From NCBI GenBank assembly GCA_029717555.1, contig JAMDHS010000034.1:1-64000 (forward strand): a stretch of DNA of 64,000 bases, written 5' to 3'. How positions within the stretch are numbered: position 1 is the stretch's first letter; each line of letters starts with the position of its first letter. Positions 11,443 through 23,151 of the stretch are shown in pieces. This stretch comes from Peribolospora baueri. Lineage: Eukaryota > Basidiomycota > Peribolosporomycetes > Peribolosporales > Peribolosporaceae. The notes below the pieces were generated by a model. The model had not been told where the DNA came from. It was given only the letters and a program-made list of their open reading frames with translations, and did no database searches. Position numbers and translations under genes: made by a program.

Positions 11443-12192
11443 TCATGCGATGCCGGCAACGTCCTTCTCCGCCTTCTCACCTCCACTCGCCTCCTTGGCC
11501 CTACCACCGACCTTGGCAAGCACCTGCGTCCCTCCGACGTTGGTGATTCCAGGCCCGCCGAAACCTTTACGGTCCGGTCGGTCCGCAAAGGGGACCCTGC
11601 AGCAGCACATTATCGAGGCCAGGACATCACAGACGCCCACCAGCAGGGTGAAGACAGCTGGGAAGTTTGAGAGGGCAAATGAAAGCGAGCCAATGAAAAT
11701 GTGCGTTAGGACTGGAGGACTCGGAAGACGGCAGAAGATCTTTGGATGTTTGGGACAGGTGCGCACCTCGAATAAAGACAGACACCACTTCCGCAGCACC
11801 CATCCAGACCGCTGAGGAAGGGAGGTGAAAAGGAAGGTTTCGATGTACAGGTGGAAGGGCGGAAAGGAAAGGCGTAGAGAGGAGAGTGGAGAAAAGAACG
11901 GAATGGTCACAGATGAAGATGAGAAAGCCGTCGCAGGACTTGAGGACTGGAAAGCGTGGGCTCACTCTCGATGACTTGGCCCACAACGACAAGGCACGAT
12001 GCAAAGCAGGAGCTGGTAGGCGGCAGGCCAGGATAGCCAAGGATGGGTTTCGAACCAGTGGAGAACAGACAACCAAGACAAACCAGATAGGAAACGGATT
12101 GCGTCAGGTAAGCTTTGGCTGACCGTTTTCTGGCCTTGTCCATATGAAAGGAAACCAGAAGCCAACAGAAGCACTCACAAGACTTGACCCAT
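11443..12192 (-). CDS. small multi-exon hydrophobic membrane protein (MGQVF-type)
   Basis: Four exons of 14, 47, 45 and 215 nt (12192-12179, 12012-11966, 11811-11767, 11657-11443) splice with consistent phases to a 106-aa protein. It starts MGQVFSCFASCLVVVGQVIE, continues through alternating hydrophobic segments (VWMGAAEVVSVFIRAVFTLL, then VGVCDVLASIMCCC) and ends in a Gly/Lys-rich tail. The start with Gly2, the regular hydrophobic repeats and the CCC cluster recall a group of small fungal membrane proteins that begin MGxxxS and may be N-myristoylated or palmitoylated. That resemblance is from memory and the function is unknown. No single exon is long enough to be seen as a convincing open frame, so automated prediction could miss it. 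All junctions are GT-AG with GTGAGT/GTGAGC/GTGCGC donors. Confidence 0.8.
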
Positions 12193-12830
12193 GATAAGAT
12201 CCTGGTGTTCGTCTGTGATGAGCGGAGCAGCGTGGGTCGAATATCAGAGCTGACCTGGACGAGCTGGATAGAAGTGTAATGTCCTCGTCGCTTGGTCGTT
12301 ATTATAGTTTGGCGTCGCGGGGGTCGTTAGGATACGTCAAAGTCGTGAAGGTGTTTCGTTATGGAGTAAGGGAGCGCAAGGCGATGCCCGCATTGAGGAA
12401 GGGATGGGAGACCGTGAAGGAAAGGACGGTACGCTTTGGAGAATGGTGGAAGGGGAATGTTACGTCGATAGGGGCGTGCGGACGCTCCACCGGCCCCGCC
12501 CTGACGCACGTGCGCAGGGAGGACACCTGTGGTTTAGTGTCCATTCTCGACTTGCATTGTATGTACATCAGTACCGTGCGATAAGACGTCGACAGTTCGT
12601 TGTGGCCTCGGAAGGGCACGGCTAGAAATCAAGAATACATCATTTCCACGAACATGTACAAGTACAACGCCGACCGCACGGTCATCTCGGCGCGCAGTCG
12701 AAGGGGGATCAGTCCCACTCGAGGTGGGATCAGCATATCAGACGAGGGATGTGCGTGGATAGAAAGAAGAACATAAAGGCGGGCATGAAGCACGCTGGCC
12801 CATACACAACGGAGACAAGTACCACCTCGT
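12193..12830. other. intergenic region, small membrane gene promoter and EAF1 3' end
   Basis: No gene supported. It should hold the promoter of the small membrane-protein gene (start 12192, -) and the 3' untranslated region of EAF1 (stop at 12831). Open frames here are short and featureless. Confidence 0.4.
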
Positions 12831-13669
12831 CTATCGAGCTGGGCCATGGGGGGTTCCGGGCTGCGGCTGCCCTTGCTGTGGTTGCTGCTGAACGCCCGGT
12901 CGCTGCTGCATGACGATACCCGCTTGGCCCTGTGTCGGAATTTGGCGCTGTTGCTGCTGCTGCTGTTGCTGCTGCTGCTGTTGCTGCTGCTGCTGTTGCT
13001 GCTGATGCGCTCTCTGAGCGGCTGCAGCTTGTTGCTGCTGCGCCTGGTGTTGTGCAAGAAGCTGGATCGCCAGCTGGGTGATCTATAATCGGTGATGTGT
13101 GGATGAAAAGGGACACGTCAGTCAAAGAACAGAGCGAGTAGCTCTTGTGACCAGACCTCATCGCCACCCCTCCACCCCCCTAGAGTTCTCCTATACCGCA
13201 CTCACCTGGTCCTGCGTCAAGTTGCTCCCATTGAGATTCATACTGAGATGATGCTGCAACGCTGTCAGGCTCATCGGCAGATTGTTCAGCGGACCTCCTT
13301 GCTGCTGCTGTGGCTGCTGTTGCTGCTGCTGTTGGGGGAGATGGTGCTGCGGCTGCTGTTGCGGAGGGTGATGCTGAGGCTGTGGAGTTTGTGACGGCGG
13401 GGGAGCAGTCGGTGTCCTCTGCTGCTGGGCTGGTTGTTGCGCCTGAAGAAGTGGACTGGATCGTGCGGGCATGTGCTGAGCTTGAGCATGCGCGATGGCT
13501 GGCGAATGCGCTCTGGACGCAGCATTCTGCAGGTGCGGACTCGACAGGTGTGGGCTTTGCTGCTGTTGTTGTTGCTGCTGCTGATGCTGCTGATGTTGCT
13601 GATGCTGCTGAGATAGCTGAGCTGCACGCTTTGCCTGAGCAGCCAGCAACTGCTGTTGCTGCTGCTGCC

Positions 13670-13706
<37 letters not shown>

Positions 13707-16700
13707 TTGCTGTTGCGCATGTTGGGCAGCGTTGGGTGTTCCAGGCTGGGGCATGGCAGGTGACCCCGGCGGAACCGCCGGGCGACTTTGCGCTGGCAAG
13801 ACGACAATAGATGGACGAGGCGTTTGAACAGGCTAGATGGATTCCAAAAAAAAAAAAAAAAAAAAGTCAGTCCTCTTTCAAGACCACGAGCAGGGACGGT
13901 ATGAGCTCACAGTGATACCAGGCTTCGCTTGATGAGCAGGTTGCTGTCCCTGCTGAGCCTGCTGGGCCTGAGCCTGAGCGGCCTGTTGCGCAGCCTGCGC
14001 AGCCTGCGCCGCCTGCTGCTGCTGATAAAATGCGGCAGCCGCCCGCTGCTCCTGAAACGCCCTCTGCAACTGCATATCGCGCTCAAACTTCATCGTACTT
14101 AACGCCTGAGGCGTAGGCGCTGGGCCGACCTTGAATTGACCGTGCGTCTCGTGAGGTTGTAAGTTGACTTTCTTGTTCGTATTGGCTACTAGGCGCGAGT
14201 CAGCCAGTGGTTAACGTGGGGATGCGACGGTTGTCTCTCTGTAACACGCTCTTCCAAGTAACACGCCCCTGGGACCAAGGCTAAACGGTAACCAAAACTT
14301 ACCAGGCTTGGCGGCCGCCGCCTCCCTCCTCCTCGCGTTCTTCCTGATCACCTCGTACAAGCTCATCCTCCTCCACTTCTTCCTGCTCCCGTCAAACTTG
14401 GCACCCAACCCGAATTTCTTCGCCAGCTTGTCCTTCTTGGCAGCCAGAGAGCCATTCAGCACGCCTTGCGCAGGACTGTCTGACCTGCCAGCGCTTCCGG
14501 CGGCTGCTGACGCCCCCGTCGATTGCGGGTTAGTTCCTTGAGGCTGCTGACCGGTGGCGACGGCATTCGCTTGTTGGGTCTGGGCCTGTCCCGTACTGGA
14601 CGAGCTCGACCGGGCGGCAGCGGCGGCGGCCTGAGCCTGCTGTTGCTGCTGGCTCGGGCCCTTGGGGTTCCATCGACGGTTCCAGCGGTCGTAGCAGTCC
14701 CAAGCGATCCGCCGATCGGTAGGTGCGGTGAGTAGGGACGAGTTAAAAATGTCGGCGATGAGAGGCCAGTAGCCGTTGTACTGCTTGACAAGCTGAAGCA
14801 ACAGATTGTCGTCCTCGGCCGTCCAGACGAAGGCTGCCGAGCGCGCTTCAGCATTCGGTGGTTCAGATGGCGGGCCAGGCTCTGGCTTCTGTGGATCCTT
14901 GTTCTTTCTGCCAGTGAATAGCACTGAAGGAGGGAAAGGGCCGAGAAAAAGAGTCAGCGTCGGGAGGGCCCTCCCACCGCCAGATTACGACAAGATAGGA
15001 TCAATCGCTCACATGACGCAGGCCGGGGGGTTGTCTCTTCACCGGCGCCGACAGCATCGTCGGGCCACCAGCCACCCTCCTCGATCCATCCTTCCTTTGT
15101 CCTCTTCCGCCCAGGTTGTAACGTTGACACCAGCACGGGCTTGCTGTCTAGCAACCTCGTGACGTGCACAAGCCGCCCGGCGTTCAGCGAGCTCTCGTCG
15201 ATGCGTTTGTCGACTTTGGACGGGTCCGAGGGGAGCGACGGTTCCGAGTAGAGCGGCAGCTCAGGGAAAAGAGAGGAAAGCGTGAGAGACGAGGCCGACA
15301 GATTACGTAGAGGAACAGAGATGGACGGGTCGTCAAGCAGCGGCAACAAGGCTGGGTTACCCTGACTTTCGCAGGACGGGTGCTCGTTCGTCGAAGGTGG
15401 CAATAAGGCCGTCGCATCGAAAGTGGTCGCGCCTGGGTCGGCCCGCAAAAGCGGTGCGCGCACGGCAGTAATGACGTCGACTGGAAGCTCGCCCACCAGG
15501 GTCGCATCGCCGTCTGCGTGCTGATGTAGACTGCCCTGGATGAAGCTCCCGGGCTCCACCGAGCTTTCCTCCTGCTCCTCCGTCTGTGCTCTCTTCCCCT
15601 TGTCGCTACCGAGGAAAAATTCTGGCTCACGGGAGCTTCCCGTCGCCGTCGTCTCGGTGTCCAGGTCACGACGTCGCCGCTCACGTATTACCTCCATGCC
15701 GTCAGGCCCGTGGTGCTCTCGTCGAGCAGCCTCATTCTGCGAGGCCAACCGCGCAAGCGAGGCAGACTCGAGAGCTGCAGCTGGATCCTCTTCCGCGTCG
15801 GCGTCGGCGTCGGCATCTGCATCCGCATCCGCATCGACCTCAGCGTCGGCATCAGCGTCTACGTCTGTATCCATCTCCATATCACCTTGACCAAGTCCGT
15901 CCGACGTCTGTCCAGCGGATGGAGGAGCAACAACGGCAGGCGAAGCGAACCTCGAAGCCTCAAGGCTACCTTCCGCATCGGCGTCGCATTCCGCGTCCAC
16001 GTCCGCTTCAACGTCCATGGTCACCCCGTCCTGGTCTTCCATCTTGACGTCCACCTCGGAATCCTCTCCGTCCCGCTCAACCCATCCGGGCAGTCGCCCG
16101 TCCTCGGTGCGCCTGACGCACAGAGCTGCCCGGGCTGTCGCGTCCGGAGCAGCATGCCAAGCGATGACCGCTCGAGAAAGATGAAACGCCGCGGCGATCT
16201 TCCAGCGGCGCTCTTCACGAAAATCGGTCTGGAGCCACTTCTGTAAACATTAACAGGAAACGGTTAAAGGAAAGAGGATGCAATCGATAGAACACGTTGA
16301 GAGAATGAAAACTCTGGGTTAAGCTTGTTTACCGTAACACGGACGTCAAGGTCACCGACGAAGGGAAGCGCGGGAACGCACCATCTCGTCGAGCAAGTGA
16401 TCCCAGTGAGCTTTGGTGACAACCGGACCCTTCTGCTTCTTTGGCTGGCGGAAACTCCAGACACCCTCGGCTTTGAGGTCCTCTATGCGGTCCATTGCCT
16501 TGCGAAAGCGGAGCTCCGAGAAGGCGAGCTGGACAGAGGGTGAGACGCAAAAATAAAGAGCGAGTTGAATCGTGGAGAGACGCAAGAAATGAGGTCAGTA
16601 CGATGGCACTCCTGAATAACTCGCCCACAGCGCTGTTATGAAGGGACTAGGCTCCTCACCTTCCATTCCTTCGTCCCCAAACATCGGTCCGCCTTACTGA

Positions 16701-18022
16701 CCAACTTGCTAGCAGGACTTGCCCTCGCTCTCACCCACCACCTCCAAAGCTCGCCGGGTACGGCGGCTTGAATGCCAGCAGCGCCCACACTGGACCCGCC
16801 GGGAGCGCCGAGTTTGCCAAGCTGTTGACCTTGGGCGCCTTGTTGTAGTTGCGTCTGCGCCTGCGCCTGCTGCTGGTGCTTGTGCGGTCTCACGCCTCTT
16901 GCGCCTCCTCCACTTCCTGGCCCGCCCAGCTTCCTGGCTGCCGACATGGACGGGGGTAAAGGTCGGAGCGAAGACGCATACGTCGTGGAAAGAGGGTCGT
17001 TGGCGAGGAGTTTGAGGGAAGGCGGCAAAGGCGGCTGTGGCCTTTTCGGGTGGAGAACAGAGGATGGCGGGAGGGGCGTGGGAGGGTAGGAAAGCGGTGC
17101 GAAGCGAGAAGCGGTGGGCAGGACGGGAGGTCGTTTAACTGGTGATGTCGCCGGCCGTTTGAGTTGCTTGGACGGCGAGGCCAGAGGGCGAGTTGGAGAT
17201 GCTGAAGTCGTCGCCCCTTCTTTCCCATCCTTCGCCTCCTGAGCACCTTCACCTTTGCCCTTTTCCTGCGCACTTCCGTCTTTTCCCTTTTCCTGCGCAC
17301 TTTCACCTTTACCCTCTTCCTGCGGAGCTTTTCCGTGCTCACCGTCTCCGTCGCCTGCCTCCTTCTGCTTAACATCCCCATCTCCGTCGTCTCCTTCCGT
17401 CTTGTCAACCCCTCCCGTACTTTCCTTCTCTCCTTCGCCTTCGACTGGCTCCCCGTTCCCTCCATCTTTGTCCATGGTGAAGAGTAATCGAGAGAGCGGG
17501 AACTCTGAGATGCTCTTGCCGGTACGCAAGTCATACTCTTCCGCCAGTTTCTTCACTTCGGACGCATCCTCTGCGGCGAGCGCGTCGTCAGGAAGCACCG
17601 TTCCCAACGAAGAGGCGTAATCGATGAGGTAGGCGAGCGAGCGGAGGTGATTGTGACGCCGGGCGACGAGAGTCCTAAAGGCCGATCGCGGGCGGGAGAG
17701 GATGCGTGGGTAAACGGTTGATAACAAGAAATGGCTCACACATTCTCCCCCTTTTCCCTCACCCCTTCACCAGGAGAGGAGCCATACAAGCCATCCATTC
17801 GAATGGCAAGTTCTGATACTCCTGAAAGGGAGCGAGCGCCTTGCGCTTCGACTCGTCAACTCACCGGACTTGCTCCCTCCTCTTCTCGACCTCTCGCTCT
17901 CTCAGCTCGTCCAATTCTCCTCCCGGCCTCTTGGCGGCTTTTGATGTCAAGGGCGAGGTTGAGGAGGAGGCGGCAGCTGTGGAGGACAAGGAGGGCGGAA
18001 CCGGGGGTTCAATGGAGGGCAT
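12831..18022 (-). CDS. EAF1: chromatin modification protein Eaf1/Vid21 (NuA4 scaffold)
   Basis: Platform subunit of the NuA4 histone acetyltransferase complex. Eight exons: 18022-17865, 17674-16660, 16528-16382, 16240-15013, 14923-14303, 14188-13911, 13832-13206 and 13082-12831, giving about 1,441 aa. Domains in order: a disordered Lys/Glu-rich N-terminal third with repeated KGEGAQE-like units; an HSA helix (about 392-475: KKQKGPVVTKAHWDHLLDEM, then KWLQTDFREERRWKIAAAFH, spliced in phase); an acidic region with an Asp-Ala hexanucleotide repeat; a SANT/Myb domain (about 880-940: FVWTAEDDNLLLQLVKQYNG); and a Gln-rich C-terminus with long CAG/CAA runs. HSA followed by SANT is the Eaf1/Vid21 architecture. 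The frame is open upstream to 18145 without an ATG, so 18022 is the first usable start; an extra upstream exon is possible. A gypsy remnant begins about 200 bp upstream. Confidence 0.92.
13559..13720 (-). repeat. CAG/CAA repeats encoding polyglutamine in EAF1
   Basis: On the - strand, interrupted CAG/CAA runs encode several glutamine tracts (one about 17 residues at 13670-13720, another group with Gln-His repeats at 13559-13610). A second coding Gln tract lies at 12952-13008. The mix of CAG and CAA argues for selected glutamine rather than a pure unstable triplet. Confidence 0.85.
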
Positions 18023-18239
18023 GGCGGGCGTGTAGGGAGAAGGAAGAGGGGGGAAGGGGGGTAGTGGGTTGTGGAGGCCGGTCGTCGGGGAATAGAAAGA
18101 GATTGGAGAGGCGATCGTCCGCTGCGGCGTCTCGTTCGCGTCCACTCGCTCTCGCTCTCTCCGGGAGGAGCAGAAGGTGGCCGAGACGGTTTTCCCTCAA
18201 CACGCCATCATTTTTTCACGTCAGGTCGCCATCTTTCCA

Positions 18240-20890
18240 CAAAAATTACACAACCGTATGAGAAAAATTCGGGACTTTCTGATTATTCAAAGAAATTAGG
18301 AAAGTATGGGAAATGGTCCTTAGGAATAGGAGGATTCCGCGCCTACACGCGCGTGGTGCGGGAGTCGCGGCCATCGCGCTCAGCGGTTTTGGTGCCGGAC
18401 ACCGGAGACCTACGACTCAAGATTCTCCAATCAAGGCACGACGCCAAGCTCTCGGGCCACCCGAGCCAGCGATGCACGTATTCGCTCGTAGCCCGAACCT
18501 ATTGGATGAAGAGATACGTCCAGGAGCATGCGCGCGCCAAGTCTACACGGCATAAACCTTGGGGCCTGCTGAAACCGTTGGAGGTCCCCGAGCTGCTCTG
18601 GACATCGATATCGATGGACCGCATCACGCAGTTGCCGGTCAGCCAAGGGTTCACTTCCATCCTCGTCATCGTCGATTGACTCACGAAATTCGCCATCTTC
18701 GAGCCAACACGCTCACCCAAGACCAACTCGCGGAGATCTTCCTGCGACGTGTGGTGGCTCAGCATGGAGCGGACATCTTGTCGGACCGCGGCCGGGGAGC
18801 TCAAACTCGCCTGGGGCAGCTCCAATACTCTTCATCAAGAAGAAGGACCGAGGACTTCGTCTCTGCGTAGATTACAGGGCGCTCGACCGCATCACAGCCA
18901 AGGACCGATACCCGATCCCACTCATCAGCGAGCTCCTCAACTGACTTCGGCAATCCCGCGTCTTCACGAAGATCGATCTCCAGTCAGCCTACCGCCTTCT
19001 CCGGATTAGGGAGGGTGACGAGTGGAAGACGGCGTTTAAGATGAAGTACGGCGGCTACGGCTACCTGGTCATGCCTTTCGGCCTCTGCAACGCGCCAGCG
19101 GTCGTTTCAGCGACTCATGAACGACCCCTTTCGCGACATCATAGACACTTTTCTCATCATCTACTTAGACGACCTCCTGATCTACTCCGCCAGTCACGAA
19201 GAGCACGATGACCATGTTCGCCGTGTTCTGCAACGCCTCAAGGATGTTGACCTGTACGTTAGTCCGAAGAAGGGCCGATTCAACCAGCCGAGCGTGGAGT
19301 TCCTCGGCTACATCGTCTCAGAGTCCGGAATCTCGATGGATCAGAGCAAAGTTCCTTGTCGTGGATCTCGTAGTTCTGCTCGTCTGGATTCATCTTGCGG
19401 CTGTAGTACGCGATGGGATGGAGCAAGCCGGTGTCCTTATCCCGCTGGCTCGCGACACCCGCGATGGTCTGGTCTGACGCGTCAACCTCGAGCACGACCG
19501 GTAGCGACGGGTCGAAGTGCTTGAGAATCGGCGCGGACGTTCGCTCTATCCCATCGCGTACTACAGCCGCAAGATGAATCCAGACGAGCAGAACTACAAG
19601 ATCCACGACAAGGAACTTTGCTCTGATCCATCGAGATTCCGGACTCTGAGACGATGTAGCCGAGGAACTCCACGCTCGGCTGGTTGAATCGGCCCTTCTT
19701 CGGACTAACGTACAGGTCAACATCCTTGAGGCGTTGCAGAACACGGCGAACATGGTCATCGTGCTCTTCGTGACTGGCGGAGTAGATCAGGAGGTCGTCT
19801 AAGTAGATGATGAGAAAAGTGTCTATGATGTCGCGAAAGGGGTCGTTCATGAGTCGCTGAAACGACCGCTGGCGCGTTGCAGAGGCCGAAAGGCATGACC
19901 AGGTAGCCGTAGCCGCCGTACTTCATCTTAAACGCCGTCTTCCACTCGTCACCCTCCCTAATCCGGAGAAGGCGGTAGGCTGACTGGAGATCGATCTTCG
20001 TGAAGACGCGGGATTGCCGAAGTCAGTTGAGGAGCTCGCTGATGAGTGGGATCGGGTATCGGTCCTTGGCTGTGATGCGGTCGAGCGCCCTGTAATCTAC
20101 GCAGAGACGAAGTCCTCGGTCCTTCTTCTTGATGAAGAGTACTAGAGCTGCTCCAGGCGAGTTTGAGCTCCGAATGAAGCCCTTCGCGAGCATCTCATCC
20201 AAGTACTTTTTCAACGTCTGACGTTCTTTCTCAGAGAGCGAATAGATCGGGTGATTCGGTATCGTGCTCCCTGGAACCAGCTCGATCGCATGATCGGAGC
20301 TTCGGTGAGGCGGTAGCGGACTCGTTTTCGCCTTCGAGAAGACGCTTACGAACTCGTGATGCTTGGACGGGATGAGGGCGCGAATCTCATCCTCGTCATT
20401 CAAGGCGCGTCCTCTGAATCTCTCGAGCTTGGACGTGTACCGTAGGGCTTGGATGAGCTTGAGCTCTGCCCGCTTCTCCCGTTCGAGCCGTGAGCCGGGA
20501 CGGCATCTCGTCGGTCGCGCTGGACCTCTATCGCCCGGACCTGGCTGGCGAGCGTGGGGATGCTGGTCAATGACGACTCCATTAACTCGGTCTTCATTTA
20601 CGCCGTCGAAGCTTTCTTTAGACGTGTAAGACTGGGTGGAGGCATCGCTCTTCGTCGGCCACACTCTTGCAGCGGTCTGAACGTGAGCATCGCCAGCGAG
20701 GCCGGCGCATCCTTTGTATCGCGTCGAAGTCGTCTTTTTTCTCACCGGCTGAGTGCTCTTGGATGGACATGAGGACCCTACTGTCACAGACGACCCGCGG
20801 GTGACGCCGACGCTCGTCGCTTGCAACAGCCAGAACCAGCTGGATTTCAAAACGTCACTGCTGGAAACCTCTCTATCGGAATGAATGCAC
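18240..20890. mobile_element. Ty3/gypsy retrotransposon remains, rearranged and palindromic
   Basis: Three kinds of gypsy pol sequence are present. At about 18330-18795 (+) there is integrase: the zinc-binding region (ILQSRHDAKLSGHPSQRCTY) and the start of the core ([19 protein letters not shown]). At 18796-19424 (+) and 19543-20171 (-) there are mirror copies of reverse transcriptase ([36 protein letters not shown]). Between and into the arms lies RNase H on the - strand ([34 protein letters not shown]). At about 20172-20890 (-) is the protease-RT linker and RT start ([40 protein letters not shown]). The order is not that of an intact element, and no LTR pair was found. It is broken in several places. 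Near-identity of the mirror copies suggests the inversion is recent. Confidence 0.88.
18796..20171. repeat. inverted repeat, 629-nt arms around a 118-nt spacer
   Basis: Positions p and 38967-p are complementary from 18796/20171 inward to 19424/19543, with few mismatches in the parts I checked by hand; both outer and inner boundaries are sharp. Both arms carry the same gypsy reverse transcriptase segment, one on each strand, with a long identical peptide stretch. The spacer 19425-19542 carries RNase H sequence. Confidence 0.9.
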
Positions 20891-21588
20891 AAATGGGCGG
20901 CCAGCCTCGCCGTACGAGGGAGATAGTAGGAGCGCCAGCCAATCTACCAATCTCCGAGACAAGTAAAGAAGGGCAGGAAAGGAAGAGAGTTTGACACGAA
21001 GAAGGCAGAACGGAAGGGAAGGCACGGAGCTGGCCACCGTGTCCTACCAATGAGGTGACGGGACAACAACTGAACTGAGTCCTACAATGGTCGAGGTGGG
21101 GTAAAGCGAGAGCAGAAAAGCACCGATCGCGGATGGCAAGTCTTAGAGCAAATAATCATTCAGAGGAGAAGCAAGGAAAGAAGAAAGGGAGAAGCGCGAA
21201 CGACGAAGGCCACGTATAAGCAGCACCGTCGGGGCAAAGTGATATATGGGTGTTCTTCCGAATTTGAGGCATAGGCAGAAGAATAGGAGAAGAGAGAGAA
21301 GGAGGGGGCACTCAATAGGCGAACGAGCCAGAGCAATACGAGACGGTTCCAGGTTTTGGGATCCTGTCGAGAGGGCAAGGGAATACGATGAGGAAGCCTG
21401 CGAGAAGAAAAGGAAAGGACGTAAGAACTCGAAAACGGAAGGCAACTCCGCGACGGAGACAGGACGCCGTTTGTCACAGCCTGCCTCCTCTGATGTCCCC
21501 TCCCCTCGACAACCTCCACTCCCGCCGCCTTTGTCGTTGAACGAGGCGGCGTCGGCGGCCGGCGTTTTTCCAAATCCAAGACTGGGTC
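20891..21588. other. intergenic region between gypsy remains and the acidic-protein gene
   Basis: No gene supported. Open frames are purine-rich on + and pyrimidine-rich on -. It probably holds the 3' untranslated region of the gene ending at 21589. Confidence 0.4.
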
Positions 21589-21658
21589 CTAGTCCGAGTA
21601 CGATCCAAAATCCGATTGTCCGCCGTCATCGCCATCATCATCATCATCGTCATCGTCG

Positions 21659-21691
<33 letters not shown>

Positions 21692-23151
21692 TCTTCCTCC
21701 TCCTCCTCGCCATCCTCCCTACCCCGAACCCGCCTTCCCTTCGGCAGTCCCATTCCATTCGTATTTGCCTTGTTATATACTTCCCTCCTTGACCCTGGTC
21801 CAGTCTCGCCATCACCGTCCTCATCATCAGCCACCTCCTGCCCCTTGTTCTCATCATCGTCTCCGACAAGGTCTCTCCTCCTGTCGCTCTGCATCGTACG
21901 CAAAGCTTCTGAATTCAGGAAAGAGCCTGTGGAGCTTCTTCGAGAAGCACTGGGGGCCTGGCAAGCGGAGACAGCGTGAGCGTCGGAGGCGGCGTCCGCG
22001 ACGGGAGATCTTCGACCCTTTGGTGTCGCTTCTCCGTCCTCCCTGTGTTCCGGTGAAGGAAGAGCGCGACCCCCGCCATCTGCCGGCGCGGTAGAGGAGT
22101 CCTCGACGTGCTGAGCCGTCTTCCCGTTTTTGTCCTCCGCCTTCTCCGCCGCGCTTTCAGCGGCCCCTCCCTTCTTGTCCTTGCGAGCCGACCCCGTGCC
22201 CCGTTTCGTCGCCCTCCCCCACAACCTCTTCGCCCCCTTCTTGACTAACTCGCCGACATCGATCACGTCGTCCGGCCTTTGGCCCCCCGAATACCAAGGG
22301 GCAGGCACGCCGGCGTACCCGTACGCGTACCCGTACGACTGGTTAAAGCCCGCATACCTTGTCGCATTCTGCCCTCCGCCAGGAGGGACGGAGCTACCTT
22401 GGGAGGCGAGTAGGTGCGCACGGGCTGCGACGCCGATGGTGATCGAGTTTGCGCGGTGTCGTCGTCCCGACGTGGGCAGTGGGGCGAAGGTGATGCGGGT
22501 CGAGGAGCCAGAAGTAGAGGGCGCGCGCGATGAGGCCGTAGAGGACATGCTGATCGTTGACGTTCTGCTGCGCTGCTCTGACATGTCTGCTGAGGCAGCG
22601 TCGCCGACGGCCTCGCCGCTGGCATCGTCGCGGTTACCGACAAGCGTTTTCGTCGCCTCCCTTTCGTCTCCCTCCTCATCCTCTGAATCGGCGATCGCGT
22701 GCTCGTTATCTGCCTCCTCGTCCACCTCGGGCGTAGGTGGCACGAGCGGAACGCCATCGCCCATGCCGACGAGCCCGAAGCCGCTGAGTCGCTGGGGCAT
22801 CTTGTCGAGCACCCTCCCGCCCTCGGTCGGAGGCGGGACGCCCTTCTTGCGTCGGAACGATCGGCCCAGCTCGCCCCAGTCTTCCACGTCCTCTGCTTTC
22901 CCCGGAGTGGCGGTGGCGGAATTGCCAGAGATGCCGCCACCGTTCGTGCCCACGCTGGACTGGGACGGTGTCTCTCCAGGAGGAGAAAGGGAGGAGGATC
23001 CCGGGCTGGAGCCATTGCCACCGGAGACCCGACGCTGATTGTTGATGAGGATGCCGCCGGAGCAAGAGGGGGATGGGTGGAAGGCAGGGTTGGGAGGTTG
23101 GAGCCGGCTCGTGGTCGTGTCAAGTTTGGCGGGCTTGTTGAGAGGAGGCAT
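21589..23151 (-). CDS. acidic, largely disordered protein
   Basis: Intronless, 520 aa from the first ATG at 23151; the frame extends 20 codons further upstream without an ATG. It is mostly Ser/Gly/Pro/Ala-rich and disordered. Islands that look conserved are WGELGRSFRRKKGV (about 90), TRITFAPLPTSGRRHRANSI followed by GVAARAHLL (about 225-260) and DDVIDVGELVKKGAKRLWGR (about 300). The phrase ITFAPLP followed by a basic, Ser-rich GVAARA segment resembles a conserved patch of fungal proteins of unknown role. The C-terminus has six Glu followed by about 20 Asp, encoded by a GAC/GAT repeat (21640-21700). No membrane segment or catalytic motif is visible. A regulatory or nuclear/cytoskeletal scaffold role would be a guess. 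Confidence 0.75.

Noticed and set aside
12030-12052. tRNA B-box-like sequence GGTTCGAAACC on the - strand
   Set aside because: No A box at a suitable distance upstream and no acceptor- or T-stem pairing; it lies inside an intron of the small membrane-protein gene.
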